Shown: one piece after another, positions 8,259 through 15,847 of the stretch
Numbering within the stretch: position 1 is the stretch's first letter
Layout of the letters: every line of letters begins with the position of its first letter
Assembly: GCF_023702715.1 (NCBI RefSeq)
Contig: NZ_CP098480.1
Location: 2,542,001-2,606,000, forward strand
Direction of reading: 5' to 3'
Length of the DNA: 64,000 nt
Origin: Acinetobacter sp. C32I
Lineage (GTDB): Bacteria > Pseudomonadota > Gammaproteobacteria > Pseudomonadales > Moraxellaceae
Notes under the pieces: model-generated
The model's input: only the letters and a program-made list of their open reading frames with translations
What the model was told of the DNA's origin: nothing
Databases searched by the model: none
Made by a program: the position numbers and the translations under genes

Positions 8259-10469
8259 CTAGCTATACCAGCCAAATAATTTAAAAGTATAAGGGACATA
8301 GGCAATGATCAGAATTGCAGGCACCATCACCAGTAACGGTAAAATCCATCGCTCATAGCGATAGAAAAAGGATTGATGGCGTACTTCGGCATCCGCCTCT
8401 GCCACTTCAGCATCCCCAATCGACTGTCTCGCCAATAAGTGATTCAATGCAACTGGCGGCGTGACATACCCCAGTTCAAAACCAATTAATGCAATCATCC
8501 AGAAGTGCACAGGATCAATCCCATACTGATAAGCCACTGGCGCAACGGTTGCAGTAATTAAAATCACCGCCCCAAATGGGTCCATAATCATCCCCACAAA
8601 AATCATCAGCAGCACGATCAGCGTGATCACCACATAGGTGCTGTTAATATCTTGCGGGAAAGTTTCCATGATATGAATCTGCTCAAGAAAGCCACCGACA
8701 CTCACTGAAAGCGCCATGAGGATCACCAGAGCCCCAATATGCCCTACTGTCTCACTGGTGGAGGCATGTAATGCTTTGCCGAAAGAAACACGGCGTACAG
8801 GATTACGCGGATCATCTGCTGGGTTAATTGAAGCGGCCGGTTGAGAACCATCCGCTGGAATGGTGTAACTATTCAACGTACTGTCCCAATGCCCAACGGG
8901 TGCTAAGGGTGCAGGTTCTTTACGTAGCTTATCAAACAGTACCATCAATAATAAAATTACTGGCATCATTACAGGTGCAGTAAATTCATTCAGATCTGTG
9001 GCCAAAGCATGTTTATAGAACAGCCAGATCAAAATAAAAATCACGATATAAGGTGATACTGGCACAAATGCACGTAACGACTTGGGTAAGGCGATTTTAA
9101 GTGGTGCAACTCTAAATTTCTGTTCGGCAAAAAACAGCGCAATCACCAAGAATAAAGTTGAGGTTAACAAGAAGGTGTACATGCCATATTTATATAGCAG
9201 GTCAGTGGTCACTTCTTTATTCAAAGATGCGACAACCACAATCAATAGACATGGACGAAGCACGACCCCAAGCGAACCAGACAGTGCCGTTGCAGCCAAA
9301 GCAAATTGGCGACGACCACCTGCATTCCAGACTTCTTTATAAATAATTGCACCTGCAGCAATCACGAAAATACCTGAAGCACCGGTATAGGCCGTTGGTA
9401 ATGCTGCTGCAATTAAGATCAACCAGGTTAATGTTTCAGGGGCAAGATTCCACGGACGCAGAATATTCAGGAATAAATCCACAATCCGCGTCTGTTTTAA
9501 CAACATCCCCGCCCAAATAAACAGGGCTAGATTTAAGAAAATACTCGAGAACTCAACCAACTGCCCTAAGTAAATGCCTTGACCCATTGGATAGGCCATG
9601 AAGAAGGTAAAGGCAACCCCTGTAATAATCGCCATATAGGCATAAAGTGGTACGCTTAGGAAGGCTAAACCAAGACTTCCCCCTTCTCGGGTTGGTGTAG
9701 GGGACTTAATCAACTGATACAGACTAATCAAGGTCAGTACCGCAAATAAAATCATCCATAACCAATAAATCAGCGTCATTTCAGTACTGATCGGAACACC
9801 AGAGTTCATCACGGATCGATATTGACTCATCACCGATGAGGTCAACAAACCATTCCCGATCAGCATGGCGATACTATAAACACGGAAATCAATTTTCGTT
9901 GCCGGACTACGTAAGCCAATATGATGGGTCTTTAAAGTGGCACTAATGGCCGCAAACACCACCATAATTACCAAAAATAAAGCACGGTTTTCTGTACCAA
10001 ATTTAAAGATACCAAAGAAACTGGTTTCAATCTGACGATAGGTTCGCACACTCGGATGTTCCTCGATATGCGTCATCGCCTTATCATAAAATTGATATTT
10101 TTCTTCACATTGCTGTTGTGCTGCGATCAAGGATGCGCGTACATCTGATGCTGAAGCCACACCAAACATACTGGCAAACTCATCGGCAGCATTAATCCGC
10201 ATCTGCTCTTGAACTTGTGCATCGATATTGGGATTTCGGTCACAGGTAGGTTTTTCTGGTTCGGCGCGAAGGAAGGAATACTGCATTCCAATCGCAGGGT
10301 CACCATACAAACGCTCCCCCATGCGTAATAACTGGCCGTGGATCATTTCTCCTGTGCCAATAATCAATGTCATAAGTAATAAGAAGAGGATTACAAAGGT
10401 TGATATCCACTCGGTCCAAATATAACTCAGTAGACCTAATCCAGTTTTTTTCTGTTGATCATGTTGCAT
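8259..10469 (-). CDS. TRAP transporter permease, fused DctQ-like and DctM-type large subunit (copy 2)
   Basis: This 736-residue protein has the same architecture as its neighbour at 5548-7752: one N-terminal helix, a periplasmic segment with Cys76 and Cys121 at identical positions, then many membrane helices including the DctM core with NILRPWNLAPETLTW and PTAYTGASG. The segment at about residues 40-130 is among the best-conserved parts of the pair. The two proteins differ most in some loops, such as residues 520-560, where this copy has a longer Pro/Ala-rich insertion. Each copy has its own leader and terminator, so they can be expressed separately. The substrate is unknown. Confidence 0.85.
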   Translation of the reverse strand: MQHDQQKKTGLGLLSYIWTEWISTFVILFLLLMTLIIGTGEMIHGQLLRMGERLYGDPAIGMQYSFLRAEPEKPTCDRNPNIDAQVQEQMRINAADEFASMFGVASASDVRASLIAAQQQCEEKYQFYDKAMTHIEEHPSVRTYRQIETSFFGIFKFGTENRALFLVIMVVFAAISATLKTHHIGLRSPATKIDFRVYSIAMLIGNGLLTSSVMSQYRSVMNSGVPISTEMTLIYWLWMILFAVLTLISLYQLIKSPTPTREGGSLGLAFLSVPLYAYMAIITGVAFTFFMAYPMGQGIYLGQLVEFSSIFLNLALFIWAGMLLKQTRIVDLFLNILRPWNLAPETLTWLILIAAALPTAYTGASGIFVIAAGAIIYKEVWNAGGRRQFALAATALSGSLGVVLRPCLLIVVVASLNKEVTTDLLYKYGMYTFLLTSTLFLVIALFFAEQKFRVAPLKIALPKSLRAFVPVSPYIVIFILIWLFYKHALATDLNEFTAPVMMPVILLLMVLFDKLRKEPAPLAPVGHWDSTLNSYTIPADGSQPAASINPADDPRNPVRRVSFGKALHASTSETVGHIGALVILMALSVSVGGFLEQIHIMETFPQDINSTYVVITLIVLLMIFVGMIMDPFGAVILITATVAPVAYQYGIDPVHFWMIALIGFELGYVTPPVALNHLLARQSIGDAEVAEADAEVRHQSFFYRYERWILPLLVMVPAILIIAYVPYTFKLFGWYS

Positions 10470-10491
10470 ATCTATTCCAGTTTTATTGTGA

Positions 10492-10515
10492 TCAACATCC
10501 CTCCGAAGATGTCGA
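10492..10515 (-). promoter_or_regulatory. Leader hairpin of TRAP copy 2, matched in copy 1
   Basis: On the minus strand TCGACATC and GATGTTGA form an 8-pair hairpin with an 8-base loop; one pair is G-U. The equivalent hairpin in copy 1 (7774-7797) has A-U at that place, so pairing is kept although the base changed. It lies about 22 bases before the start codon. Whether it acts as RNA or as a protein-binding DNA site is not known. Confidence 0.5.
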
Positions 10516-10623
10516 TTCTTGCAATGTACATGGTTGATTGAGAATACATTTATCCTCTACAACCAATCCCTCTTTGTACCCATGGAATTATTGTTAAGCT
10601 TGTTCATCAAATGATCGTTATTT

Positions 10624-11193
10624 CTATTTTTTTATCTTTCTTATAACCAAGTAACTCAAACCACAGAGCAAACCACCTATAGCGCCAATCAAATGCGCCT
10701 CGGTCAATACTGGACTCCCGATTAATTGGGCGGTTCCTGTTTGCCCAAAGGTATTTTCCCAAATCAGTTTTACCGCAATTAAGGCTAAGACCAAGATTGC
10801 AAATTTTCGTTCGTTCTTATATTGCAAATACACTACGCCGACTGCGGTATAGAGACCATGCAAAACCCCAGATAGCCCAGCATAGGCATCAATATAAGGC
10901 AGATAAAAATAAAAAATAAAACTAATAAACGGGGGCAGAATTAAGAGTAACGCGCCTAAATGCCAGTTGCGCACATGCGGAAAAATAAAAGGCAAACAGG
11001 CAAAGGCCATCATATTCAGTAGAAAATGAATCCACCCCACATGCACCCAATGAGCGGTCCAGATACGCCAGAATTCAGTGAGTAAAATAGGCCGCCAATA
11101 AATAAAATGATCCGCAAATACCTGTAGACAAGCCGATATGGAAATACATATCGCGATCAAAATGATTTTCCTTATCCATATTTGATCTTTCAT
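10624..11193 (-). CDS. rrtA: Rhomboid-family intramembrane protease, rhombosortase-like
   Basis: This 189-residue protein has about six hydrophobic segments. The serine motif GLSGVLHG (around residue 100) and a histidine in the last helix pair (TEAHLIGAIGG) give the rhomboid Ser/His dyad. The compact size and the GLSGVLHG form match rhombosortase, which cleaves proteins with a C-terminal GlyGly-CTERM tag at the inner membrane. The start has a GAGGT ribosome-binding site. No GlyGly-CTERM protein is encoded in this window, so any substrate is elsewhere. It lies between a lipoprotein gene, from which a terminator separates it, and TRAP copy 2. Serine intramembrane protease is firm; the rhombosortase subtype is likely. 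Confidence 0.8.
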   Translation of the reverse strand: MKDQIWIRKIILIAICISISACLQVFADHFIYWRPILLTEFWRIWTAHWVHVGWIHFLLNMMAFACLPFIFPHVRNWHLGALLLILPPFISFIFYFYLPYIDAYAGLSGVLHGLYTAVGVVYLQYKNERKFAILVLALIAVKLIWENTFGQTGTAQLIGSPVLTEAHLIGAIGGLLCGLSYLVIRKIKK

Positions 11194-11209
11194 CTATCGC
11201 TTACCTCTT

Positions 11210-11258
11210 AAAAAAAACAGACCTTTTACAAGTTTAGATGTTTCATGGGTAAAAGGTC
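11210..11258 (-). terminator. Rho-independent terminator of the lipoprotein gene
   Basis: GACCTTTTAC (11220-11229) and GTAAAAGGTC (11249-11258) are perfect 10-base arms, followed on the minus strand by a U run (A residues at 11210-11217). The loop is long (19 bases). Confidence 0.75.
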
Positions 11259-11270
11259 GTTTAATTCAGG

Positions 11271-12410
11271 TTACTCAGCTGGTGTTTCTTGTGCTGGTGC
11301 AGCTTGGTCTTGTGCTGGGGCAGCTTGGTCTTGTGCTGGGGCAGCTTGATCCTGCGCGGGAGCTCCGTCACCACCGCCATCAAACAATGAATCTAACTCT
11401 GCCGAGCTTTCTTGTTTATCATCCCAGAATGTGGTTAAGCCTTCATCACTGGCTCTGACACCGGTATTTTCAGTCCAATAACGATCTGCAATACCTCGAA
11501 CCATCAAACCAGCCATTTTATCAATCAATCTGAACTGTGGATTTGCAGGTTTATCTTCACCAGTTGCCGCAGCATATGAACGGAACGCATCACGCAATTT
11601 GGCATCATCACCACTGGCTTGGGCTGCAACCGCATAAAGTGCATGTGCTAAACGAACACCCTTCTTCTCACCGATGGCCATAGACTGTTTCATGGTTGCA
11701 TAAGGTTCAGGCTTACCATCACCAGCACCTGGTAATAAGGTCCAAATGACTGCGCGGGTTGCCATTGGTGCACCCCAGAATTTTTCATTATCTAAACACG
11801 CCATACCACGTTCCACGATACCGGCAATATCCTTAGGTACATTGATCGCACCGCCTGAGTTAATATCGTTGGTCATGGCTTGTAAACCACTCACCATACC
11901 GAGTAAATAAACGGTTTGGTCTAGATCATTACGCATGGTTGGGCATGAATCGCCCAACTTATATTTGTATTTAGTTTCCCAACGATTGGCAAAAAGTTGA
12001 TAGCCTGCATATTGACGTTCAGCAGCAATTCCCGCCCAACGTTTCTGTTCAATACGGGCATCTTGGGCTTCTGAAATCTGACCAGCTTTAGAAGCACGTA
12101 GATAACGTAATTCAGCTTCCAAGGCTTGGTTTTCAGCACAAACGCCTGCTGCGGTATAAAGCAGTACTGCCATACGGGTCGGATCAGCACCCATATCTTT
12201 GGTGGACATCACGGCAGGGGTTAAAGCATTGCCTGAGTTACACACCATTTCAGCATCATCCATCGCCAAAATTGGTGGAACAATATGCTTCTCACCAAAA
12301 CCAAGTGCCACATTGGCACCTGTTTTAATCACATATGAACATCCTGATAGCATTGATGTTGTCAATACAGCAACCGCCACACCTTGTCCAATTTTCTGGA
12401 GTTTAGACAT
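11271..12410 (-). CDS. Lipoprotein, TatT-like (TRAP-associated) candidate
   Basis: The 379-residue precursor has a signal sequence ending in a lipobox (MLSGC, cysteine at about residue 24), so it is a lipid-anchored envelope protein. The body is helix-rich with repeated Ala/Leu/Tyr segments resembling TPR-like helices. Its pattern and its closeness to two TRAP permease genes suggest the TatT family of TRAP-associated lipoproteins, but I hold this at moderate confidence. The C-terminus is low-complexity, with a seven-residue AAPAQDQ unit repeated about three times. An AGGA ribosome-binding site precedes the ATG. Its terminator separates it from the rhombosortase gene. Confidence 0.75.
   Translation of the reverse strand: MSKLQKIGQGVAVAVLTTSMLSGCSYVIKTGANVALGFGEKHIVPPILAMDDAEMVCNSGNALTPAVMSTKDMGADPTRMAVLLYTAAGVCAENQALEAELRYLRASKAGQISEAQDARIEQKRWAGIAAERQYAGYQLFANRWETKYKYKLGDSCPTMRNDLDQTVYLLGMVSGLQAMTNDINSGGAINVPKDIAGIVERGMACLDNEKFWGAPMATRAVIWTLLPGAGDGKPEPYATMKQSMAIGEKKGVRLAHALYAVAAQASGDDAKLRDAFRSYAAATGEDKPANPQFRLIDKMAGLMVRGIADRYWTENTGVRASDEGLTTFWDDKQESSAELDSLFDGGGDGAPAQDQAAPAQDQAAPAQDQAAPAQETPAE
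11291..11353 (-). repeat. 21-bp tandem repeat in the lipoprotein C-terminus
   Basis: Three consecutive 21-base units (11291-11311, 11312-11332, 11333-11353) differ by only a few bases and encode the AAPAQDQ heptad repeat. A degraded partial unit follows. Copy number in such repeats often varies between strains. Confidence 0.85.
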
Positions 12411-12571
12411 ACTTCCTGTCCCTCTAATAATTTGTTTTTTCCTTTTAGCTGTACATTATCAGATGCAAAACCTGAATTAAAGAGTAATTGCTCTAATTTT
12501 AACCTGGACATTTTGACACAAATCACAAAGGAATGAATTGACACTTGGGCGGGGTAACAGAAATTTCAGGC

Positions 12572-12611
12572 AAAAAAAAGTAGCATTGCGACGGTTCAGC
12601 ACATGCTACTT
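12572..12611 (-). terminator. Terminator of the small membrane protein pair
   Basis: AAGTAGCAT (12578-12586) and ATGCTACTT (12603-12611) form a 9-base stem with a 16-base loop, followed on the minus strand by a U run from the A residues at 12572-12579. Confidence 0.75.
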
Positions 12612-12644
12612 ATTAACTGGTAAAATCGTGAAACTCTTTATATT

Positions 12645-12746
12645 TTAGTTTTGTTGAAAATAATCCTTGAGTAATGTTCCAGCTCTTCCTACTACGATCG
12701 CCATCACGATTGCAATTACTAGAAACATCCACATTGAAATCTCCAT
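12645..12746 (-). CDS. Tiny membrane protein, 33 residues (paralogue of the next gene)
   Basis: This short gene starts at ATG 12746 behind a near-perfect GGAGGT ribosome-binding site and ends at TAA 12645. It encodes one transmembrane helix, about residues 7-20, followed by VVGRAGTLLKDYFQQN. The stretch FLVIAI...AIVVGRAGTLL is shared with the 68-residue protein 23 bases upstream, which has the same ribosome-binding site, so the two are tandem paralogues. A terminator follows. I do not recognise a family; single-helix peptides of this size often modulate membrane complexes, but no partner is visible. The shared sequence and signals make it very likely a real gene. Confidence 0.75.
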   Translation of the reverse strand: MEISMWMFLVIAIVMAIVVGRAGTLLKDYFQQN

Positions 12747-12769
12747 AGAGACCTCCTACACTTGTGTAT

Positions 12770-12976
12770 CTACTTTTGATAGATACTAGATTGGCGTTCA
12801 TCATCGATATTCACGGGAGAGTGATATATTGATGACACTTTCAATCTCTTTCTCTTGATCACTGCAACTTGTGATTGACGTGATTCAAGAAATTCCCTGA
12901 GTAAAGTTCCTGCTCTTCCTACTACAATCGCAAAAATAATTGCGATCACCAGAAACGACCATGTTGGAATTTCCAT
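12770..12976 (-). CDS. Small membrane protein, 68 residues
   Basis: The product has one transmembrane helix (about residues 6-20, FLVIAIIFAIVVG), the motif GRAGTLLREFLESR directly after it, and a basic then polar C-terminal tail of about 35 residues, probably cytoplasmic. The ribosome-binding site GGAGGT lies 5 bases before the ATG at 12976. It is followed after 23 bases by a shorter paralogue that has the same helix but lacks the tail. No known family is recognised. Confidence 0.75.
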   Translation of the reverse strand: MEIPTWSFLVIAIIFAIVVGRAGTLLREFLESRQSQVAVIKRKRLKVSSIYHSPVNIDDERQSSIYQK

Positions 12977-13044
12977 TTAGGACCTCCACCACCCTTTACG
13001 TTGGTGTTTGTACTTTAACGAAAATAAATCGGACTTGATCGCCA

Positions 13045-13059
13045 GATTGTCTGACAATC
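13045..13059. promoter_or_regulatory. Palindrome upstream of the small membrane protein pair
   Basis: GATTGTC and GACAATC flank a single central T, about 70 bases before the start of the 68-residue protein gene. A related ATTGT/ACAAT element is at 13172-13184. A role as operator is inferred only from position and symmetry. Confidence 0.3.
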
Positions 13060-13183
13060 ATAATTTTCACGATTTTTTAGAGTATTTAATCTAACAATTT
13101 AAATAAGATGACAACCAAATCAGATCAAGTTGTTGAAATTTATATTTTTATTAATTTTATACAGTTGTAGAATTGTCGAACAA

Positions 13184-13573
13184 TCAAGCTAGTTTTGCGC
13201 GTAATTTTAGCTTTTTCCACTGTGCATGTGACAATTGATCCCACCAAATAATGCAAGTTTTATGCTTTTGCTGAGAAAAATAGAGGGCAATATAGAGTTG
13301 GTGATCTAATATTTTGACGATCTGCCTACGCTGAATTTTCAAGGTAGGATCAGAAAATTCAAATGAACAGTCTTGATGATCTAAGTATTCAAAACGTTTA
13401 ATTTGGGGTTGCCGCAAAAACGATAACCACGCGATGGTCATCAACATAAAGCTCAGTAACCACCACCAAAGGGGGAGTAAGGGATAAAGTACACTAAGAA
13501 TCAGAATAAACAGTAAGAGTTGCAGTACAAACGCAAAACGACTGTATTGCAACTCAAAAGCAGGATTAGCCAT
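13184..13573 (-). CDS. ygfX: YgfX-like membrane protein
   Basis: This 129-residue protein has two adjacent N-terminal hydrophobic segments (about residues 15-52) followed by a soluble domain with IIWWDQL near the end. Architecture and position directly after sdhE fit YgfX (also called CptA), an inner-membrane protein encoded with SdhE and reported in E. coli to act as a toxin on cytoskeletal proteins. The reading frame could start at 13579, but the ATG at 13573 gives the usual MANP start. It overlaps the end of sdhE by 8 bases, so the two are translationally coupled. Confidence 0.75.
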   Translation of the reverse strand: MANPAFELQYSRFAFVLQLLLFILILSVLYPLLPLWWWLLSFMLMTIAWLSFLRQPQIKRFEYLDHQDCSFEFSDPTLKIQRRQIVKILDHQLYIALYFSQQKHKTCIIWWDQLSHAQWKKLKLRAKLA

Positions 13574-13853
13574 GCACATAATGTTTGAGTTTGAGAATAA
13601 ACTCTTTTAACTCAATACGCGGTGGCTCACCCACTTCCATAAACCAATCCAATAAATCTGGGTCTTCTTGATCGACGAGCTCGGCAAATAAGGCTTTTTC
13701 ATCAGCATCAGCAGTTAAATAGTAATTTTTAACGTACGGGTCGAAATACACATCGATTTCTTTTAAACCACGACGGGCACGATATACAACCTTACGCTCT
13801 TCCAGTGTCATTTCATCAGACATCATTGGTTCCATACTGGCTAACAATTTCAT
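13566..13853 (-). CDS. sdhE: FAD assembly factor SdhE
   Basis: The RGxxE motif (RRGLKEID) and the following DVYFDPYV segment identify SdhE (YgfY/CptB), which helps attach FAD covalently to the flavoprotein subunit of succinate dehydrogenase. The core family length is about 80-85 residues; this reading frame gives 95. An internal ATG (13823, starting MSDEM) has GGAA a few bases upstream and may be the true start, which would make an 85-residue protein. The gene is followed by overlapping ygfX, the usual partner. Confidence 0.88.
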   Translation of the reverse strand: MKLLASMEPMMSDEMTLEERKVVYRARRGLKEIDVYFDPYVKNYYLTADADEKALFAELVDQEDPDLLDWFMEVGEPPRIELKEFILKLKHYVHG

Positions 13854-13929
13854 TGCTAGTGTACCCGATCCCCCTCTAAGTTCGCAGCGTTTTTTCTCAA
13901 GTGACCAAATACATCAAGCAAATTGAGCA

Positions 13930-13974
13930 TTGATCACATTGTTCACTATTTTCAATTTCTTGTATGGTGATCAA
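13930..13974. promoter_or_regulatory. Paired TGATCA boxes before the acyl-CoA dehydrogenase
   Basis: TTGATCAC (13930-13937) and GTGATCAA (13967-13974) are perfect inverted arms 29 bases apart, ending 37 bases before the start codon at 14012. They are well placed for a regulator of the dehydrogenase gene. Function is inferred. Confidence 0.35.
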
Positions 13975-14011
13975 GATGATTTAAATTCAATACACTAGGG
14001 AAAAATAACAA

Positions 14012-15184
14012 ATGCAATCAGGTGCTATTCGTCCAGTTCCAAACATGCTGCCACGCAAACTGTTTACTTCAGACCACGAAGCATTCCGCGAAACCGTGCG
14101 TAAATTCTATGAAAAAGAAGTGGTTCCGAATATTGAAAAATATGAGAAACAACAGCATGTTGATCGTGACTTATGGAATAAAGCCGGTGAACTTGGCTTG
14201 CTGTGTACCACCATGCCAGAGCAATACGGTGGTTCAGGTGTGGACCGTCTTTACAGTATGATTCTGATCGAAGAGCAAGCTTATGCCATGGATTCAAGCA
14301 CGGGTTTCTCACTGCATTCAGACATCGTTGCCAATTACATCAATAACTTTGGTAATGAAGCGCAAAAGCAACATTGGCTACCGAAAATGGCCACAGGTGA
14401 AGCCGTTACAGCAATTGCCATGACTGAACCAGATACTGGTTCTGACCTACAAGCCGTGCGTACCACAGCGGTACTGGATGGCGATGAATATGTGATCAAT
14501 GGTTCAAAAATCTTTATTACCAATGGCTATCTCTGCGATATGGCCATTGTGGTATGCAAGACAGGCAACAATGAAAAAGGCTCAGCCAATTTATCCTTAT
14601 TGATTGTAGAAGCAGATCGTGCAGGTTTTAGCAAAGGTAAGCCTTTGAATAAAATTGGGATGAAAGGCCAAGATACCTGCGAATTGTTCTTTGATAATGT
14701 CCGTGTACCCAAAGAAAACCTATTAGGTATGGAAGGCATGGGCTTTATCATGTTGATGAAAGAGCTCGCTTGGGAACGTATGCTGGTTGCGATTATCTGT
14801 CAAGCAGGTGCTGAAGCGGCTTTTGCCCATACCGTGCAGTACACCAAAGATCGTAAAGCCTTTGGCAAAGCCATTAGCACCTTCCAGAATACCCGCTTTA
14901 AGTTGGCAGAATTACGCACTGAAATTGATTTTTGTCGCACCTATCTCGATCGTTGTATGGAGCTACAACTTGAAGAAAGCTTAGGCGTGGATGCCGCAGC
15001 CGCTGCGAAATACAAGATTTCAGATATGTTCTCAAAAGTGGTTGATGATTGCCTACAATTGCATGGTGGTTATGGTTATATGCTGGAATATCCAATTGCC
15101 CGTGCCTATATCGACAACCGTGCCAATCGTATCTATGCGGGTACCAATGAAATCATGAAAGAACTGATTTCACGTACCCTTTAA
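14012..15184 (+). CDS. Acyl-CoA dehydrogenase
   Basis: A 390-residue flavoprotein of the usual acyl-CoA dehydrogenase length, catalysing FAD-dependent alpha,beta-dehydrogenation of acyl-CoA and passing electrons to ETF. The N-terminal helical domain is followed by the MTEPDTGSDLQAVRT signature (about residues 136-150), the beta domain, and a C-terminal helical domain with QLHGGYGYMLEYPIARAYID and YAGTNEIMKELI near the end. The sequence resembles members active on long- or branched-chain acyl-CoA, but chain preference cannot be read with certainty. It is monocistronic, with a terminator directly after it. Confidence 0.93.
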   Translation: MQSGAIRPVPNMLPRKLFTSDHEAFRETVRKFYEKEVVPNIEKYEKQQHVDRDLWNKAGELGLLCTTMPEQYGGSGVDRLYSMILIEEQAYAMDSSTGFSLHSDIVANYINNFGNEAQKQHWLPKMATGEAVTAIAMTEPDTGSDLQAVRTTAVLDGDEYVINGSKIFITNGYLCDMAIVVCKTGNNEKGSANLSLLIVEADRAGFSKGKPLNKIGMKGQDTCELFFDNVRVPKENLLGMEGMGFIMLMKELAWERMLVAIICQAGAEAAFAHTVQYTKDRKAFGKAISTFQNTRFKLAELRTEIDFCRTYLDRCMELQLEESLGVDAAAAAKYKISDMFSKVVDDCLQLHGGYGYMLEYPIARAYIDNRANRIYAGTNEIMKELISRTL

Positions 15185-15192
15185 GCTCAGCT

Positions 15193-15223
15193 AAAAAGAT
15201 CGTGCTAAATGCACGATCTTTTT
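15193..15223. terminator. Bidirectional Rho-independent terminator
   Basis: A 13-base stem (15193-15205 with 15211-15223, core AGATCGTGC) encloses TAAAT, with A and T runs at the ends. It separates the convergent dehydrogenase and DUF2059 genes. Confidence 0.9.
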
Positions 15224-15229
15224 TTATTT

Positions 15230-15724
15230 CTACTGTTTTTTTTCAACCGCAGCAACAGGCTGTGGATTCATTCTTGCCATCAGTTGTTTCACCGTTGGAT
15301 GATCAAGATGTTGTTGCATGGTGGTATTCAATGCTGTACGGGCATTTTGTGTAGTGAAATGTGCGACTTCACTGCCTACATCACTGGCTTTCTTCGCCCA
15401 TGCCTTGCCTTCAGCAGATTGATAGAAATTCAATGCTGCCTGTAATTCTTTTTCACTAAAGCTCTCAGCATAGCGTTGCACAATAAATTGCTTACGCTGT
15501 TCACTATTCAAATTCTTGCTTAAATCGGTATAAAAGCTTTCAGGTAGATCTTTAGGTAAACGCATACGCATTTGTTCTAAAATCATCTTATCGGTGTTTT
15601 GCAAACCTTGCTCTGTCCCATCAACAGACACCAGTTTTTGCGCTATCGCTTGTTTCTGTTTTAGCTCATCAGCACAGGCCAATGTGCTGAGTAATAACGT
15701 CCCCAAGATAAGCAATTGTTTCAT
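15230..15724 (-). CDS. DUF2059 periplasmic protein
   Basis: This 164-residue protein begins with a signal peptide (about residues 1-18, cleavage after LACA). The remaining helical sequence contains the conserved FSEKELQAALNFYQSAEGKAW segment of DUF2059, which is found in secreted proteins of unknown function. A single gene with its own upstream region, it has a shared terminator after it. No function can be assigned. Confidence 0.85.
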   Translation of the reverse strand: MKQLLILGTLLLSTLACADELKQKQAIAQKLVSVDGTEQGLQNTDKMILEQMRMRLPKDLPESFYTDLSKNLNSEQRKQFIVQRYAESFSEKELQAALNFYQSAEGKAWAKKASDVGSEVAHFTTQNARTALNTTMQQHLDHPTVKQLMARMNPQPVAAVEKKQ

Positions 15725-15801
15725 CGGATTATCCCTAATCTACATTTTCTAATCAGCTCAATATACGCGATATTGATTAGATTAAAACCCAGCACCAATA
15801 A

Positions 15802-15829
15802 AAAACCCTATGTATTCACATAGGGTTTT
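15802..15829 (-). terminator. Rho-independent terminator of the monooxygenase gene
   Basis: AAAACCCTATGT (15802-15813) and ACATAGGGTTTT (15818-15829) are perfect arms around ATTC, followed on the minus strand by a U run. Confidence 0.88.
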
Positions 15830-15847
15830 AATCATTTCAGTGGATCA

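Noticed and set aside
5548..10469. A recent duplication artefact or assembly error at the TRAP pair
   Set aside because: The two copies have diverged at many synonymous and amino-acid positions and have different loops and flanks, so they are real ancient paralogues.
12362..12544. 60-residue minus-strand frame upstream of the lipoprotein gene
   Set aside because: It overlaps the lipoprotein start and its own upstream region and has no ribosome-binding site or recognisable domain.
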